Source of the DNA: Siphonodentalium dalli
Taxonomy: Eukaryota > Mollusca > Scaphopoda > Gadilida > Siphonodentaliidae
Direction of reading: 5' to 3'
Assembly (NCBI GenBank): GCA_032622095.1
Contig: CP136062.1
Location: 14,225,710-14,289,709 of the forward strand
DNA length: 64,000 nt
Shown in pieces: positions 11,061-23,139 of the stretch. The number at the start of each line of letters is the position of its first letter. The first letter of the stretch is position 1. Under the pieces are notes generated by a model. That model worked only from the letters and a program-made list of their open reading frames with translations, searched no databases and was not told the origin of the DNA. Made by a program: the position numbers and the translations under genes.

Positions 11061-11339
11061 GTCCTTCCCACAAGGACAACAGAGAGAGAGAGCACTTATT
11101 TTCTCTCGTACGTTACATGTAGATCAGAAGACAAGTGTAATATAATCGTAAGTTGAATGGGTTTTTCTCAAACAAAATGCCATTGTGGGATAGACATATG
11201 TGACATGTCCAGTTAAACTTTCACATGCCCATAATTTAACTGAGATGGGAAAGGTTATAAATGTACCTTCTAAAAACTCAATATTTAATCAACATTGCAA
11301 AGATGTTAAGATGTGGGGTGGACTTGCGGAATGTTTATG

Positions 11340-11839
11340 AAATTCCTGCGATCGTGGAAGTGTATTTGACAGGCCAAGCTATCATTACGCCATTGCACTT
11401 GTCAAATAAACTGACGACATGAACACACACATGCGGTTTTGTATAACATAGTTCATACCAAGCGAGTGATATTGATATGGTGGCAAGTGCGTTCATATGC
11501 TTGCGACATACAATATGAAAATAGTCTGTCCATCCATTAGTGGTACGAAATTCAATGGTGGCTATTTCTTATTTTCACAATGCGGTCCAGCGTTCGGTAT
11601 GTCAGTATTCCGGAAGGGACGCCCATATGGTTGCGACATTGATCAACGCGTCCTAGAATATAGACTGAAAGTCCTTTATCGATGTACCAGCGCAGTGTGA
11701 AAATAAGTGATGTATGAACGCATTAAACATATATAATACGGCCTTAGAATTGTGACATAACCAGTAATTGTGTACATTGTTCTCGACGCTACCTGCTATG
11801 CAGAGTTTTGATGCTGATGGTGCTTGGTGTCTATTAAAT
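11340..11839. repeat. Diverged satellite-like monomer left of the higher-order repeat
   Basis: This block shares ordered motifs with the monomers to its right: ATTACGCCATTGCAC, TGCGACATACAATATG, CATTAGTGGTA, ATTCCGGAAGG and ACATAACCAGTAATTG. It is clearly more diverged than they are from each other. It ends at the TTAA where a 151-bp element is inserted. Confidence 0.7.
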
Positions 11840-11843
11840 TTAA

Positions 11844-11994
11844 CACTTTCATGACTGGAGTTTCCGGAAATAGTGCGAAAAACCTGTGCCAACGCATTAT
11901 CTTACATGTACGAGGATCCCTAGTCTCTATATAAGAGAAGGCAATGGCACATGGTCTTTAATACTGCAACAGTGCAGCTCCCGTCATTAAAAGG
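11844..11994. mobile_element. 151-bp TTAA-bounded hairpin MITE inserted in a satellite monomer
   Basis: It is flanked by TTAA on both sides (11840-11843 and 11995-11998). The ends are CACTTTCATGACTGGAG and, inverted, CCTTTTAATGACGGGAG. The core has CCAACGCATTATCTTACATG and its near-inverse TATATAAGAGAAGGCAATGG. Sister monomers without the element read AAATTTAAGCAGATAT at 12726 and 14086, with a single TTAA. This gives a direct filled-versus-empty comparison. Confidence 0.75.
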
Positions 11995-11998
11995 TTAA

Positions 11999-13353
11999 AC
12001 AGATATTGCAGGAAAAATACAAATATTCACGAAAATGCTTAAAATTTCCAGGTTGTGTGGTTAAATCTATGAGTTTAGAACTTGATATTTTGCACTTTTG
12101 TTGAAGAAACAGTGTGAAGCAACACCCATATTGCAGGGATGTAGAGACACTTGTGGGGAAGGGTCAGTTAGAATATGCCGTTCCAACGTGTGGTTAACAG
12201 CCCCGCATATGTGTGTTACTGGCCGCTAGTTTATGACATACTTGCATACGTCGCGTAAGGATAATTTGTATTTGACTGATCGTGCGATCATTACGCCATT
12301 GCACTCGTCCGATATGCGGACAAAAGTAACTCGCGCATGCGATTTTGTGTATATATTCCATACCAAGCGTGCGATATTGATATCGTGTCAAGTGCGTCCA
12401 TATGCGTGCGACATACAATATGGCAATAGTTTGGCAATCCGTTAGTGGTATACTATGTTTAATCGTGGTTAATGTTTTATTTCTCGTTGCGTTCAAAGAG
12501 TTGGGATAAGTCGATATTCCGGAAGGGGCGCTCACATGATTGCGACATTGATCAATGTACCCTGGCATATGGACTGAACATTGCTTTATTGACGTAGTAG
12601 CACAGTGCACAAAGTATTGTAAAAAAAAAACCCTAAAATGGTTACATAACCAGTAATTGGGTACATTATTATCGACTACTGGTATGACTGAATGTTGGTG
12701 CTTATGTTGTTTGGTGTCTGTATTAAATTTAAGCAGATATGGTAATTATAGCAAGAAAAATACAAATGAAGTCACTAAAATGCTTAACATTTCCAGGTTT
12801 TATGGTTAAATCTATGCCTTTTTACTTGAAATTGAGCATTTCCATTGAAGAAATTGTGTTAGGCAACATCCATATTACACGGATGTAGAGACATCGGTGG
12901 GGAAGAGTCAGTTAGAATATATCGGTCGAGCGTGTGGTAAACAGACCCACATTTGTGTTACTGGCCGATAGTGTACTACATGTATGGCACTCCTGCATGC
13001 GTCTCTTAGGAGAACAATAATGTTTTTTGGCAGATTGTGCTATCCTACGCCATTAAACTCGTCCGATATACTGACAATAGTAACTGACACGCGCGGTTTT
13101 GTGTATATATTCCATACGAAGCGTGCGATATTGATATCGTGCCAAGTGCGTCCATATGCGTGCGACATATAATATGGCAATAGTTTGACAATCCGTTAGT
13201 GGTATACTATGTTTAATCGTGGATAATTTTTTATTTCTCATTGCGTTCAAGAGTTGGGATAAGTCGATATTCCGGAAGGGGACTCACATGGTTGCGACAT
13301 TGATCAATGTATCCTGGCATATGGACTGAACATTACTTTGTTGACGTAGTAGC
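11999..13353. repeat. Higher-order repeat unit 1 (monomers A1 + B1)
   Basis: Monomer A1 (11999-12732, starting ACAGATATTGCAGG) is followed by monomer B1 (12733-13353, starting GCAGATATGG). A and B are diverged versions of one monomer. B1 lacks the last 110 bp or so of the monomer and joins the next A at the short shared motif AGCACAG. Small reading frames recur at matching positions in every monomer and follow the repeat, so I do not call them genes. Confidence 0.85.
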
Positions 13354-14820
13354 ACAGATATTGCAGGAAAAATACAAATATTCACGAAAATGCGTAAAAT
13401 TTCCAGGTTGAGTGGTTAAATCTATGAGTTTAGAACTTGATATTTTGCACTTTTGTTGAAGAAACAGTGTTAAGCAACACCCATATTGCAGGGATGTAGA
13501 TACACTTGTGGGGAAGGGTCAGTTAGAATATGCCGTTCCAACGTGTGGTTAACAGCCCCGCATATGTGTGTTACTGGCCGCTAGTTTATGACATACTTGC
13601 ATACGTCGTGTAAGGATAAAAATATGTATTTGACTGATTGTTCGATCATTACGCCATTGCACTCGTCCGATATGCGGACAAAAGTAACTCGCGCATTCGA
13701 TTTTGTGTATATATTCCATACCAAGCGTGCGATATTGATATCGTGTCAAGTGCGTCCATATGTGTGCGACATACAATATGGCAATAGCTTGACAATCCGT
13801 TAGTGGTATACTATGTTTAATCGTGGTTAATTTTTAATTTCTCATTGCGTTCAAGAGTTGGGATAAGTCGATATTCCGGAAGGGGCGCTCACGTGGTTGC
13901 GACATTGATCAATGTATCCTGGCATATGGACTGAACATTGTTTTATTGACGTAGTAGCACAGTGCACAAAGTATTGTACACAAAAAAAAGCCCTAAAATG
14001 GTTACATAACCAGTAATTGGGTACATTATTATCGACTACTGGTATGACTGAATGTTGGTGCAGATGTTGTTTGGTGCCTGTGTTAAATTTAAGCAGATAT
14101 GGCGATTATAGCAAGAAAAATCCAAATGAAATCACTAAAATGCTTAACATTTCCAGGTTTTATGGTTAAATTTATGCCTTTTTACTTGAAATTGAGCATT
14201 TCCATTGAAGAAATTGTGTTAGGCAACATCCATATTGCACGGATGTAGAGACATTGGTGGGGAAGAGTCAGTTAGAATATATTGGTCGAGCGTGTGGTAA
14301 ACAGACCCACATTTGTGTTACTGGCCGATAGTGTATATGTATGGCACTCCTGCTTGCGTCTCTGAGGAGAACAATAATGTTTTTTTGGCAGATTGTGCTA
14401 TCCTACGCCATTGAACTCGTCCGATATACTGACAACAGTAACTGACACACTCGGTTTTGTGTATATATTCCATACCAAGCGTGCGATATTGACATCGTGT
14501 CATAAATGCATCCATATGCTTGCGACATAAACTAGTTATGGCATAGTCTGTCCAACCTGTAGTTGTATACTATATTTAATCGCGGCTAGTTCTTAATTTC
14601 GCATTGCGTTCCAGAGTTGGGATAAGTCGATATTACGGAAGGCGCGCCCACATGGTTGCAACGTTGATCCACACACCCTGGTATATGTTGACTGAAAATA
14701 GCTTTATTGACGTAGTAGCGCAGTGTACACAGTATTGATGTAGGGACGCACTACACACAAACAAATAAAGCCTTAACGTTGTGACATAGCCTGCAATTGG
14801 GTACAATATTATCGACTCTT
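13354..14820. repeat. Higher-order repeat unit 2 (monomers A2 + B2)
   Basis: A2 (13354-14092) is near-identical to A1 and B2 (14093 to about 14820) to B1, at offsets of 1355 and 1360 bp. A2 resembles A1 more than B1. This shows that the A-B dimer was duplicated as a block, as in satellite higher-order repeats. B2 retains the monomer tail that B1 lost. Confidence 0.85.
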
Positions 14821-15130
14821 GTATGACTGAATTTTTGTGATTATGTGCATGCCTGCGTCGCGTAAGGATAACACTTATGGTATTGACTGAACGTGCTGTC
14901 CTTACACATTGCAATCATTTCGATATACTGACACCAGTAACACACGCGTGCGATTTTGTGTATATATCCCAATATTGATATAGTGTCAAATGCATTCATA
15001 TGCGTGCGACATACACTATGACATGGATCTGTCAATCCGTTAATGTCACTATGTTCAATCGTGGTTAGTTCTTAATGCCACAATGTGTTCTTGAGTTGGG
15101 ATATGGAACGAGCACCCATATGCTTGCGAA
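14821..15130. repeat. Diverged partial monomer at the right edge of the satellite block
   Basis: Shared motifs include TGCGTCGCGTAAGGATAA, GATTTTGTGTATATAT, CATATGCGTGCGACATACA and GAGTTGGGATA. Divergence is high, as at the left edge. Diverged edges around a homogeneous centre are expected for arrays that homogenise by unequal exchange. Confidence 0.65.
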
Positions 15131-15924
15131 ATGACTGTAACAAGCCTTGTTGCTTCAGATTGCGAACTGTACTATACTATATAACGTCACCATGTGCTCA
15201 CTCAATTCCCTCCGACTTATGCAAATACACATTTGCATCTCAGATTTGATTAGACGTTGGATATTTTGGGACCAGATGACTTAGCTGTGTAGAAGATATC
15301 ATGAGCTATACAGCATACTCCACATGTAGTACGGTTGTGTGTCACATCACTTTCTTATTAACTTGTAAGTCACACTATCGGTGTGAATTTTTTCAACGCT
15401 GCCGAATTTCAACACACAACATGCATGGAGCATATTGTAATGTAAATTTATTATATCTCCACACTATCAAGCAGACCAGATATTCGGTGTTACCAGTATA
15501 CACATCGAGTAGATACCGTGTTGTGAAAATGTGAAAAGTCTCGCACAAAAGAACACCTCTTCGAAAGTTCTATTTGAACACGCGGGAAGAAATGTCATTA
15601 TTTCCCTGTATCTGTGTAAGCAATTTCGTCGACTAATTTCGATACCGGAATAAATCAAAAGCGGTTATTATTATAAATGTATTTTGGACCGCAAACTGCC
15701 ATAAGGAATTAATCTACGTGGGCTTTATTACGTTGACGCATGGTCATATTAACCATCAGTGCGACGTCTATTCTATTTTTAGTTTATGGCTGGGCATATA
15801 TCTACGGCAGTTTGGCGAAAGTACCGTATATGACAATCTGGCCAGTCCGTATATACATGATCTTGAGCTGTGAGCGCGTTACCATTTCTGACATTGGTTT
15901 TCTTGTTGATTATGGTGGTGGAAT
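15131..15924. other. No supported gene
   Basis: AT-rich sequence. The only recurrent element is GTTACCATTTCTGACATTGG with TTTTCTTGTT (15879-15908), which also occurs at about 33595 and 54980. On the minus strand it can read NKKTxVRNGNA, a segment next to LINE remains in the other two places. Confidence 0.45.
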
Positions 15925-16667
15925 ACGCACAGAAGTAAGAAGAAGTAAGATGGATGCTAATTTTTGTTGTCATCATGACATCAATCCTACCGCACAGTGA
16001 CGCTCTCTATTATACTATTAGTCAATACGATTCATGTCGGCAAGCCTGCAAATAGTGTGTCTGTCATTTGCAGAATGAGGTCCCCCAGAGGGTGAATTTA
16101 GTGATGCTATCCCGCACAGCGGGCTAGCATCATCAAATTCACCCTCTGGAGACCTCATTCTGCTTAGGCCTCGTCTTCTGGGGAGTATTTATAGTATCAA
16201 ATTAAACATTGTTTTTAGTTACGTTTTCCCTTCTGGGAAGTTTCTATATTCCCCTTATGTGCAGGAGACTGCATACTAGAGGTGCGCAATGGGTGAACAT
16301 CACCAACTTCAACTGGGGTACTTCAATCTGATCCTAGGTCTACCATAGAAGTAGAGGGCCTAAGCAGAATAAGGTTCCCAGAATGTGAATTATGGTGGTG
16401 GATATCCGCACAGCTGTGCATTATATAGTATATATATATATATATGCGGTGGTGATGTTGAACAGGAAATTTCAGATATGGATCTGGTATGGAGGTGGAT
16501 ACAAATATACATGGAGACGATGTTGTCTTGAATGACGGATCGGCACACAGAAGTAAGAAGAAGTAAGACGGGTGCTGATTTGTTTTGTCATGTTGACATA
16601 TAAATCCTACCGCACAGTGACGCTCTCTATTATACTATTTTATTTGTCAATACGATTCATGTCGGCA
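15925..16667. repeat. Direct duplication carrying a MITE (partner 16540-16985)
   Basis: The sequence CACAGAAGTAAGAAGAAGTA at 15929 and at 16553, followed by ATCCTACCGCACAGTGACGC and GATTCATGTCGGCAAGCC, occurs twice about 624 bp apart, each time leading into the same MITE. The MITE and its left flank were therefore duplicated together. The first copy lost the right end of the MITE. Confidence 0.75.
16046..16400. mobile_element. Double-hairpin MITE, copy a, 3'-truncated
   Basis: It starts AGCCTGCAAATAGTGTGTC, then GTCATTTGCAGAATGAGG. The left hairpin is present (AGAGGGTGAATTTAGTGATG pairing with ATCAAATTCACCCTCTGG). The right hairpin is reached (GCAGAATAAGGTTCCCAGA) but breaks off at about 16400. 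Confidence 0.7.
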
Positions 16668-17112
16668 AGCCTGCAAATAGCGTGTCTGTCATTTGCAGAA
16701 TGAGGTCCCCAGAGGGGGAATTTAGTGATGCCTTCCCGCACAGTGGGCTAGCATCACCAAATTCACCCTCTGGAGACCTCATTCTGCTTAGGCCTCATAT
16801 TCTGGGAAGTATCTATAGTATCAAATTAAACATTGTTTTTAGTTACGTTTTCCCTTCGGGGAAGTTTCTATATCCCCCTAATTTGCAGAAGATAAACTGC
16901 ATACTCGAGGTGCCCAGTGGGTGAACATCGCCAACTTCAACTGGGGAACTTCAATCTGATCCTAGGTCTACCATAGAAGTAGAGGGCCTAAGTAGAATGA
17001 GGTTCCCAGAGGGTGAATTTGGTGATGCTATCCCACACAGCGGCCTAGCATCACTAAATTTACCCTCTGGGAACTTCATTCTGCAAATGACAGACGTGCT
17101 ATTTGCAGGCTT
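16668..17112. mobile_element. Double-hairpin MITE, copy b, complete
   Basis: Terminal inverted repeats of about 35 bp begin AAGCCTGCAAATAG and include GTCATTTGCAGAATGAGG. Next to each terminus lies a long hairpin: left about 16700-16785, right about 16995-17085, both made of AGAGGGTGAATTT... and its inverse around a CAGCGG loop. A 200-bp unique centre carries no ORF with a known domain. Reading frames inside the hairpins are by-products. Confidence 0.75.
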
Positions 17113-17384
17113 TGTTGGGACCTTCACATACATGTATAGAGTGAAGTACATTATCAAGGAACAGGTAATAACTAAGCATTCTGTTTTCGCTTTATAAATG
17201 AAGTTCCCTGTCATAATATCATAAATCTCCAAGGTTTTGTACTAAAGTATAGATTCATGGCATGATCTTTTTACATGTACTTGTATGACAGTTATTCTAC
17301 ATATGTTTGTGACTGTGCTCGAATGTCATGTGTCACTTACAAGATGGTCTATTTCATTTTAAATGTGTTATATAGTTACAAGGG

Positions 17385-17810
17385 TATAAAATATTAATTA
17401 TGAATCGAAGACCCCTGTCCATAAATGATGCTATATCGATTAATATTGATTATATTTCGACTAATTTGTGGTCTAAAAACGTGTGGTTGTTTGGCTAACG
17501 AACAATGGTGGTTACTGAAATTGTAATTTTGTCACAAATAAGCGTTAATTAACTCATCTCATTATCTCTTATAATTATGGAATAAAACAATAAAAACGAT
17601 ATTTGGTGTTCGGAGCGTAGGTATGGAAAGACACTATAGTGATCTCTATTGTTATATGGTATCACATGCATGCATGGTCTGTTCTAAAAATAGAAAAAGA
17701 ATGTGTCCCATTTAATCATCTCATTGTATAATAATGTATCGAAATAAATATATATTAATTGATTGAAGCGTTTCCGACAGGGGTCTTCAATTCATATTTA
17801 TACCCAAGAA
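17385..17810. mobile_element. Inverted-repeat element with GAAGACCCCTGTC ends
   Basis: Left GGGTATAAAATATTAATTATG is followed by GAATCGAAGACCCCTGTCC. Right GACAGGGGTCTTCAATTC is followed by ATATTTATACCC, the inverse. The arms are about 35 bp with gaps, and the interior is AT-rich. It is probably a MITE of about 430 bp. The exact termini are not clear. Confidence 0.5.
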
Positions 17811-18234
17811 ACTATTTCAAAATTGCTATATGAAGATATAATCTATCTCTACATGTAATTGTCATTACTTTTGCTAATCAACTTTATGGATTTAATGTTA
17901 CCTTGCGTAAAGTCGTTAGACGCCATGAGTATTATTGCTGTCACTAAGGCAACCCATAGCACGGGACCTCGCCCCACCTTCATTGTCTATATATCTGAAA
18001 GGAGATAGTTTTCCATTAACATTTTAGTGTTTGTAATTAGTTTCAAGCCACGTACACGTACATCGCGGAATCACGACACAATATTTATTACAATATTTAG
18101 ATATTGAGAACAAGACTTTCTAGGATTTAAGAAATTATGAGAGAAATATTTAAACAGTTCTAGAAAACATTAAGAAAACGGTAGAACTTGTGCATGTTTA
18201 TCAACTTCCCCGAGTTTACCTATTTACTTGGAAC
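17811..18234. other. No supported feature
   Basis: AT-rich sequence with no recognisable gene or element end. Confidence 0.5.
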
Positions 18235-18330
18235 TACTTTTTACCCTGTGCCAATGCATTCTCTTATATATGCGAGTCGACCATAGGTCGCCTCGCATAT
18301 ATAAGAGAATGCATTGGCCTAACAATTTTT
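18235..18330. mobile_element. Hairpin core of the TTAA MITE family
   Basis: CCAATGCATTCTCTTATATA with TGCGAGTCGACC pairs with GGTCGCCTCGCATATATAAG and AGAATGCATTGG. The preceding CCCTGTG matches the other copies. The TTAA termini are not preserved. Confidence 0.6.
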
Positions 18331-18938
18331 TATCATTTTTTTTATAAATTTTTGTGACAATTTTTCATCCACTGACCGACGCGGCGCAGCCGTGTCCAGT
18401 GGGTGGTACTATGATCGTAGGACTCATGCTTTTCTGCTGAACTGAATTAGTGCCCATGCGTTTCTGTTGAGCTGCACTGACGTTTGATCGCAAAATAAAA
18501 TTATAATCATTATCAAAGCACACGTTTGGATAACACCGCCATTAACAGTTTCATATTATGATGCTGAGCTCATATCGTCAATAAAATTATAGTTATAACT
18601 GATAAAACTAAAATACACTGCTAAAGTATTTCTGCCAATTGGGTAACTAGATTCAGGTTAAGCTGGAACTTGAGAAATTTTTAAGTCTCGAAAGCGTGAT
18701 TTAAATTCATTCATTTCGAGTAATTTTCGACTGTTTCTGCGTCCTAAGATATTAAAAACTTGTGGGATATCTTTGAATGTGCTTAGGAAGGATTGTTTTG
18801 ATATCTTATCATTGGATTAACCTACCAAAAAGGTGAGTTTAAGGCCTGCAATTGTTCAATTTGTTGTCAATCTGATTCTGACAGCGCTCGTCTGCAACTG
18901 TAATTGGCAGAATTCGCGTGTTTGATGCAAAATATTTA

Positions 18939-21168
18939 TCCACTCTATTCTCTCAAAATGCACCCTAATCGGTCAGATTTTTCCGATAATTCTATCTAGA
19001 TACATCTTAGCTATTATTCCGATCAGTTTTCCCCGTCGAGAAAGCGATATTTTGACCAAAACGAGACTTGAGAAAATGATTGTTTACATTTTGAGCGCCC
19101 AGCCCACGCTGGATTTTTAACATTGAAACAAATCAATTTCTTCCATCTAAAAGATAATTACGTGCTGGACCTGTCATGATAGGAATATATAAGTATTCCA
19201 CGCAGACACACCAAGTCTCAGCTTAATATTCTGAAAAATAACAGTTTTATCAACATAAATCGATTTGAAAATGGGAAAATCCCATGTTAAAATTTATCAT
19301 AAAAAAAAATTCATTTCTTCCATCTAAAACATAATTACGTAATGGCACCGGTCATTTTAGGAACATATAAGTATTCCACGCAGGCATACCAAGTCTCAGC
19401 TTAAAATTTTGAAAAATAAGAGTTTTATCGACATAAATCGATTTGAATGGCAAATCCTATGATAAAATTTATCATCGAATAAAATTCATTTCTTCCATCT
19501 AAAACATAATTACGTGCTGGAACGAACCTGTCATTTTAGGAATATATAAGTATTCCAATCAGACGCACCAAGTATTTGAAAAATAAGAGTTTTATCGACA
19601 CAAATCGATTTGAATGGGAAATCCTGTGTTAAATAAACTTTAGGGCCCTGCTAATGTTTTCTGAGCTGCTCCATATTGGACACCAGGGTACATATTGGAC
19701 CATTTCTACCTGATAATTGTGCGACAGTACTGTCGCATTACTTTATACGTCAACATTGGTCACTATCACTTGACAAATTTATTTCGGTCTATCGTATCAA
19801 CCCCTATTTTCTCCGCATAGTCTAACTAAGTGTCAACATTGGTCTTTATCGCTCTACTAATTTATATCGTTTCATTGGTATGAACCGCATATCCAATTAT
19901 CCACATGTAACCAACCCAACCTCTAATCCCGGTCCAATTTATTTATTTTTTTCATCGGTATAGTCGAGTTACGTACATATTTTTATCATGTGATACTTAT
20001 GTATATGGTATTAATATGCCGTATATGTATATCAATTACTATTCGTTTCTATATAATTCTGGTGCCATCTATAAAGATAAAGATAATTTCATACCCCCCC
20101 CCCCCAATTTTATGTCATTGTCGCTACAGTACACTCGCGATGCATTACATGGCAACATTGAACGCTATAGCTCTACTAATTTATGTCAGTTCATCGTATG
20201 AACTCCTTTTTCTCCATATAACCAACCCAACATCTAATCCCGGCCCAAATTATTTTATTTTTTTTCATCGGTATAGTTGTGATATATACAAATTTTTATC
20301 ATTTGATTCTAATTAGCATTGTACACTATAGAAGTCCATAAATAACTATTCTGGCACTATATAGAGATAACTAAGATTTTGACACCCCCCTGTTTTATAG
20401 CCTTGTCGCAACAGTAGAGTTGAGATGCATAATATATCAACATTGGTCATTATCGCTCTACAAATTTATATCGGTATCAACCCATATTTCCCCGTATAGC
20501 CCACCCCTCCCCAATTATTTCATTTGTATTATAGTCTTGTTACGTATACATGTTATCATTTGATACTAATTAGCATTCTGTATTTCTCTTCTGTTCAACA
20601 ATGCCAAAATCATACTGGTGCAATGCCTTGTAACTTTTGCTTCCGCTGCAGACGATACAAAACTGACAACATTTCGAAATGTAAACAGGCTTCAAACTCT
20701 CCAAAACCAAAGGTCCCAAGTCAAGGCTCAAAATCCCCAACACACTGATGTGAGGTTTAATGATAACTCCATCTAAATAACCAATATAAGGATGTGAGGT
20801 ATAATTATAACTCCATCTACATAACCGATATAAGGATGTGAGGTTTAATGATAACCCCACCCACATAACCAATATAAGGATGTGAGGTTTAATGATAACT
20901 CCATCCAGATAACTAATAAATATGTCTGAAAATTAAACAACAAAATTAAATTCCACAATGGCGTCCAATATGGACTACCTAATTCTGCTCCAAAAACATG
21001 TATTTTGAATATATGGATGTTTATGGGGAAAAACCGATTATTTCAATAACATTTTAATTCACTGGGGGCCAAAACCCGACCTACAGAAGCGCGCTTTGCG
21101 CACGACTGTATCTTAAGCATATGTGCATATTTAATAAGCCAACAATTGGAATCCCAACAGAGAATATT
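18939..21168. repeat. Dispersed duplication, copy 1 (partner 30470-32886)
   Basis: The same ordered blocks occur in both copies. They include TCTATCTA(G/A)ATACATCTTAG, a module of about 180 bp starting CATTTCTTCCATCTAAAACA (three times here, twice in the partner), GTTTTCTGAGCTG, a poly-C tract (20094 here, 31507 there), a module of about 47 bp with ATAAGGATGTGAGGTTTAAT, and a shared end GCCAACAATTGGAATCCCAA. Divergence is moderate with many indels. No ORF is conserved between copies, so it behaves as an old repeat. Its element class is unknown. Confidence 0.75.
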
Positions 21169-21169
21169 G

Positions 21170-21690
21170 GCGTGGGTCTCTAATTGCGCTTAAGCCCAAT
21201 AAGAATAATTCTCATGGAGCTTAAGTGCAATAATAATATTCCTTAAGTAATTGTGCTTAAGTGCAATTTGATATACCTTATTGCGCTTAAGCAATAAGGA
21301 ATATTCTTATTGCAATAAGACATTCCTTATTACGCTTAACCGTAATTACATCCCCATTGCACTTAAGCACAATTAATATCTCTCATTAGATCACTCTTCT
21401 GCAAATAGTAGAATAATCCTATATTTGTTCCACCCATTGTACCATGGAGATGGACTACACCACCTGAATTATAAGGAGTTTATGTACAAAATATAATATA
21501 TTATTCCTTATTAAGAGATTCCTTATTGGGCTTTATAAGCGCAATTTGAATATTCTTCATTGCGCTTAAGCGCAATTAAATATTCCCTTATTGCGCTTAA
21601 GCAAAATAGAGATTCCCTTACTGCGCTTAATAAGGAATATTCCTTATTGTGCTTAAGCGCAATTAGCTCTTCTTGCGCTTAGCTAAAAAA
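21170..21690. repeat. Cluster of GCGCTTAAGCGC palindromes with TTCCTTATT blocks
   Basis: About a dozen variants of TTGCGCTTAAGCGCAAT, itself palindromic, occur over 500 bp, separated by ATTCCTTATT or its inverse AATAAGGAAT. The units lie in both orientations, so the segment can fold extensively. A unique stretch (about 21380-21500) separates a left and a right cluster, which suggests a MITE with repeat-built arms. Confidence 0.6.
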
Positions 21691-22254
21691 AATTGTTATA
21701 ATTGTATTGTAACTATTGGTTTGTCCTTTAATATTTCCCATACATCATGCCCACATACCGGTATATTATGATAGAATAGTACTATTAGTATTAATAGTAC
21801 TCTTAGTAGTTAATACCACCTTACTGTCTATATTCTAGCATGGTTAGTTTCAAAATCATAACGTTAATTGTTATTACTATTTGTGTGTATTGTACATGTA
21901 CATCAGTCATCAATTAACAAACTTAAGCAGAGCCTGATTGAATATCTACCATATATGGTGGGTTATTCCCATCTTCAAGCTGTTGATGTCAATCATGTTA
22001 TTTAGCATGCGAAGTGGTAGACCTTCCAATAGCTTATCAATACCACTCAGGACAGTGGGTGTTTTTCCTCAATTAATTGAATTTCTTGTTAGGACATAAA
22101 ATAAAAAACATCCATTGCCCTGCAGGGAGCCCCACACATATATAGAAGCATATAGGAGAGTGTCGTCTGCCCATGTTTGTATGGGGCTCTGTATGGGTGA
22201 AATTATAAAATTGTTAAAGAATATAAGAAACAATTATTAAAATTGTAAAAAATT
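21691..22254. other. No supported feature
   Basis: AT-rich sequence. Only short AT palindromes are present. Confidence 0.5.
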
Positions 22255-22345
22255 GTTAGGCCAACTGAGGCCAATGCATTATCTTATATATACGAGGCGA
22301 CCTATGGTCGACTCGCATATATAAGAGAATGCTTTGGCACATGGT
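22255..22345. mobile_element. Hairpin core of the TTAA MITE family
   Basis: CCAATGCATTATCTTATATA, then CGAGGCGACC, pairs with GGTCGACTCGCATATATAAG and AGAATGCTTTGG. CACATGGT follows, as at 11950. No terminal TTAA was recognised. Confidence 0.6.
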
Positions 22346-22708
22346 ATTTACTTCTCAAACAAACGTGACTATCCTCATAATTATAAATTTATTTGATAAA
22401 ATATGATGCAAGAAAGATAACTATTCTTATCAAGGGAAGTGTAAAATGGTAGCATTTATCGATTTTGCGGATCAATTATTACCCGGATATATCAGCTGGA
22501 TATATGGGAATTTTATGGTTATATTACCCGCAAATCTCATAAAGCACCCAGATCCACCCGAATATGTTTCCTTTTGTTACATTGCTAGTTTGGGCGTAAC
22601 ATCTTTATAAAACACCACACGAAAGTCATTTAATTTGAGTAAGCTTTGTGTGCGTATAGAATATCGGCTTCTCATTCATTCATCTTATAGTTTCGATAGA
22701 AAGTGGAT

Positions 22709-23139
22709 TGCGTGTCTGTCATTTGCAGAATGAGGTCCCCAGAGGGTGAATTTATTGATGCTATCCCATACATCGGGCTAGAATCACCAAATTCACCCTC
22801 TGGGAACCTCATTCTGCTTAGAATCATTTTCTGGGAAGTATCTAAAGTCTCAAATTAACTTTGTTTTTAGTTACTTTTTCCCTTGTGGAAAATTTCTATA
22901 TCCCCTAATTTGCAGAAGATAAAATTCATAATCGAGGTGCCCAATGGGTGAACATCACCAACTTCAACTGGGGAAATTCAATCTTATCCTAGATCTACCA
23001 TAGCAGTTGAGGGCCTTAGCAGAATGAGGTCCCCAAAGGGTGAATTTAGTTATGATAGCCCGCTGTGCGGGATAGCGTCACTAAATTCACCCTCTGTGGA
23101 CCGCTTACTGCAAATGACAGGCACGCTATTTTCAGGCTT
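22709..23139. mobile_element. Double-hairpin MITE, copy c
   Basis: It has the same layout as 16668-17112: GTGTCTGTCATTTGCAGAATG, left hairpin, unique centre, right hairpin, GCAAATGACAGGCACGC. The first 10 bp or so of the left terminus are missing or altered. Confidence 0.7.

Noticed and set aside
12194-13803. Several 60-140 codon ORFs at matching places in the satellite block
   Set aside because: They recur because the monomers repeat. They differ in ends between monomers and have no recognisable domain.
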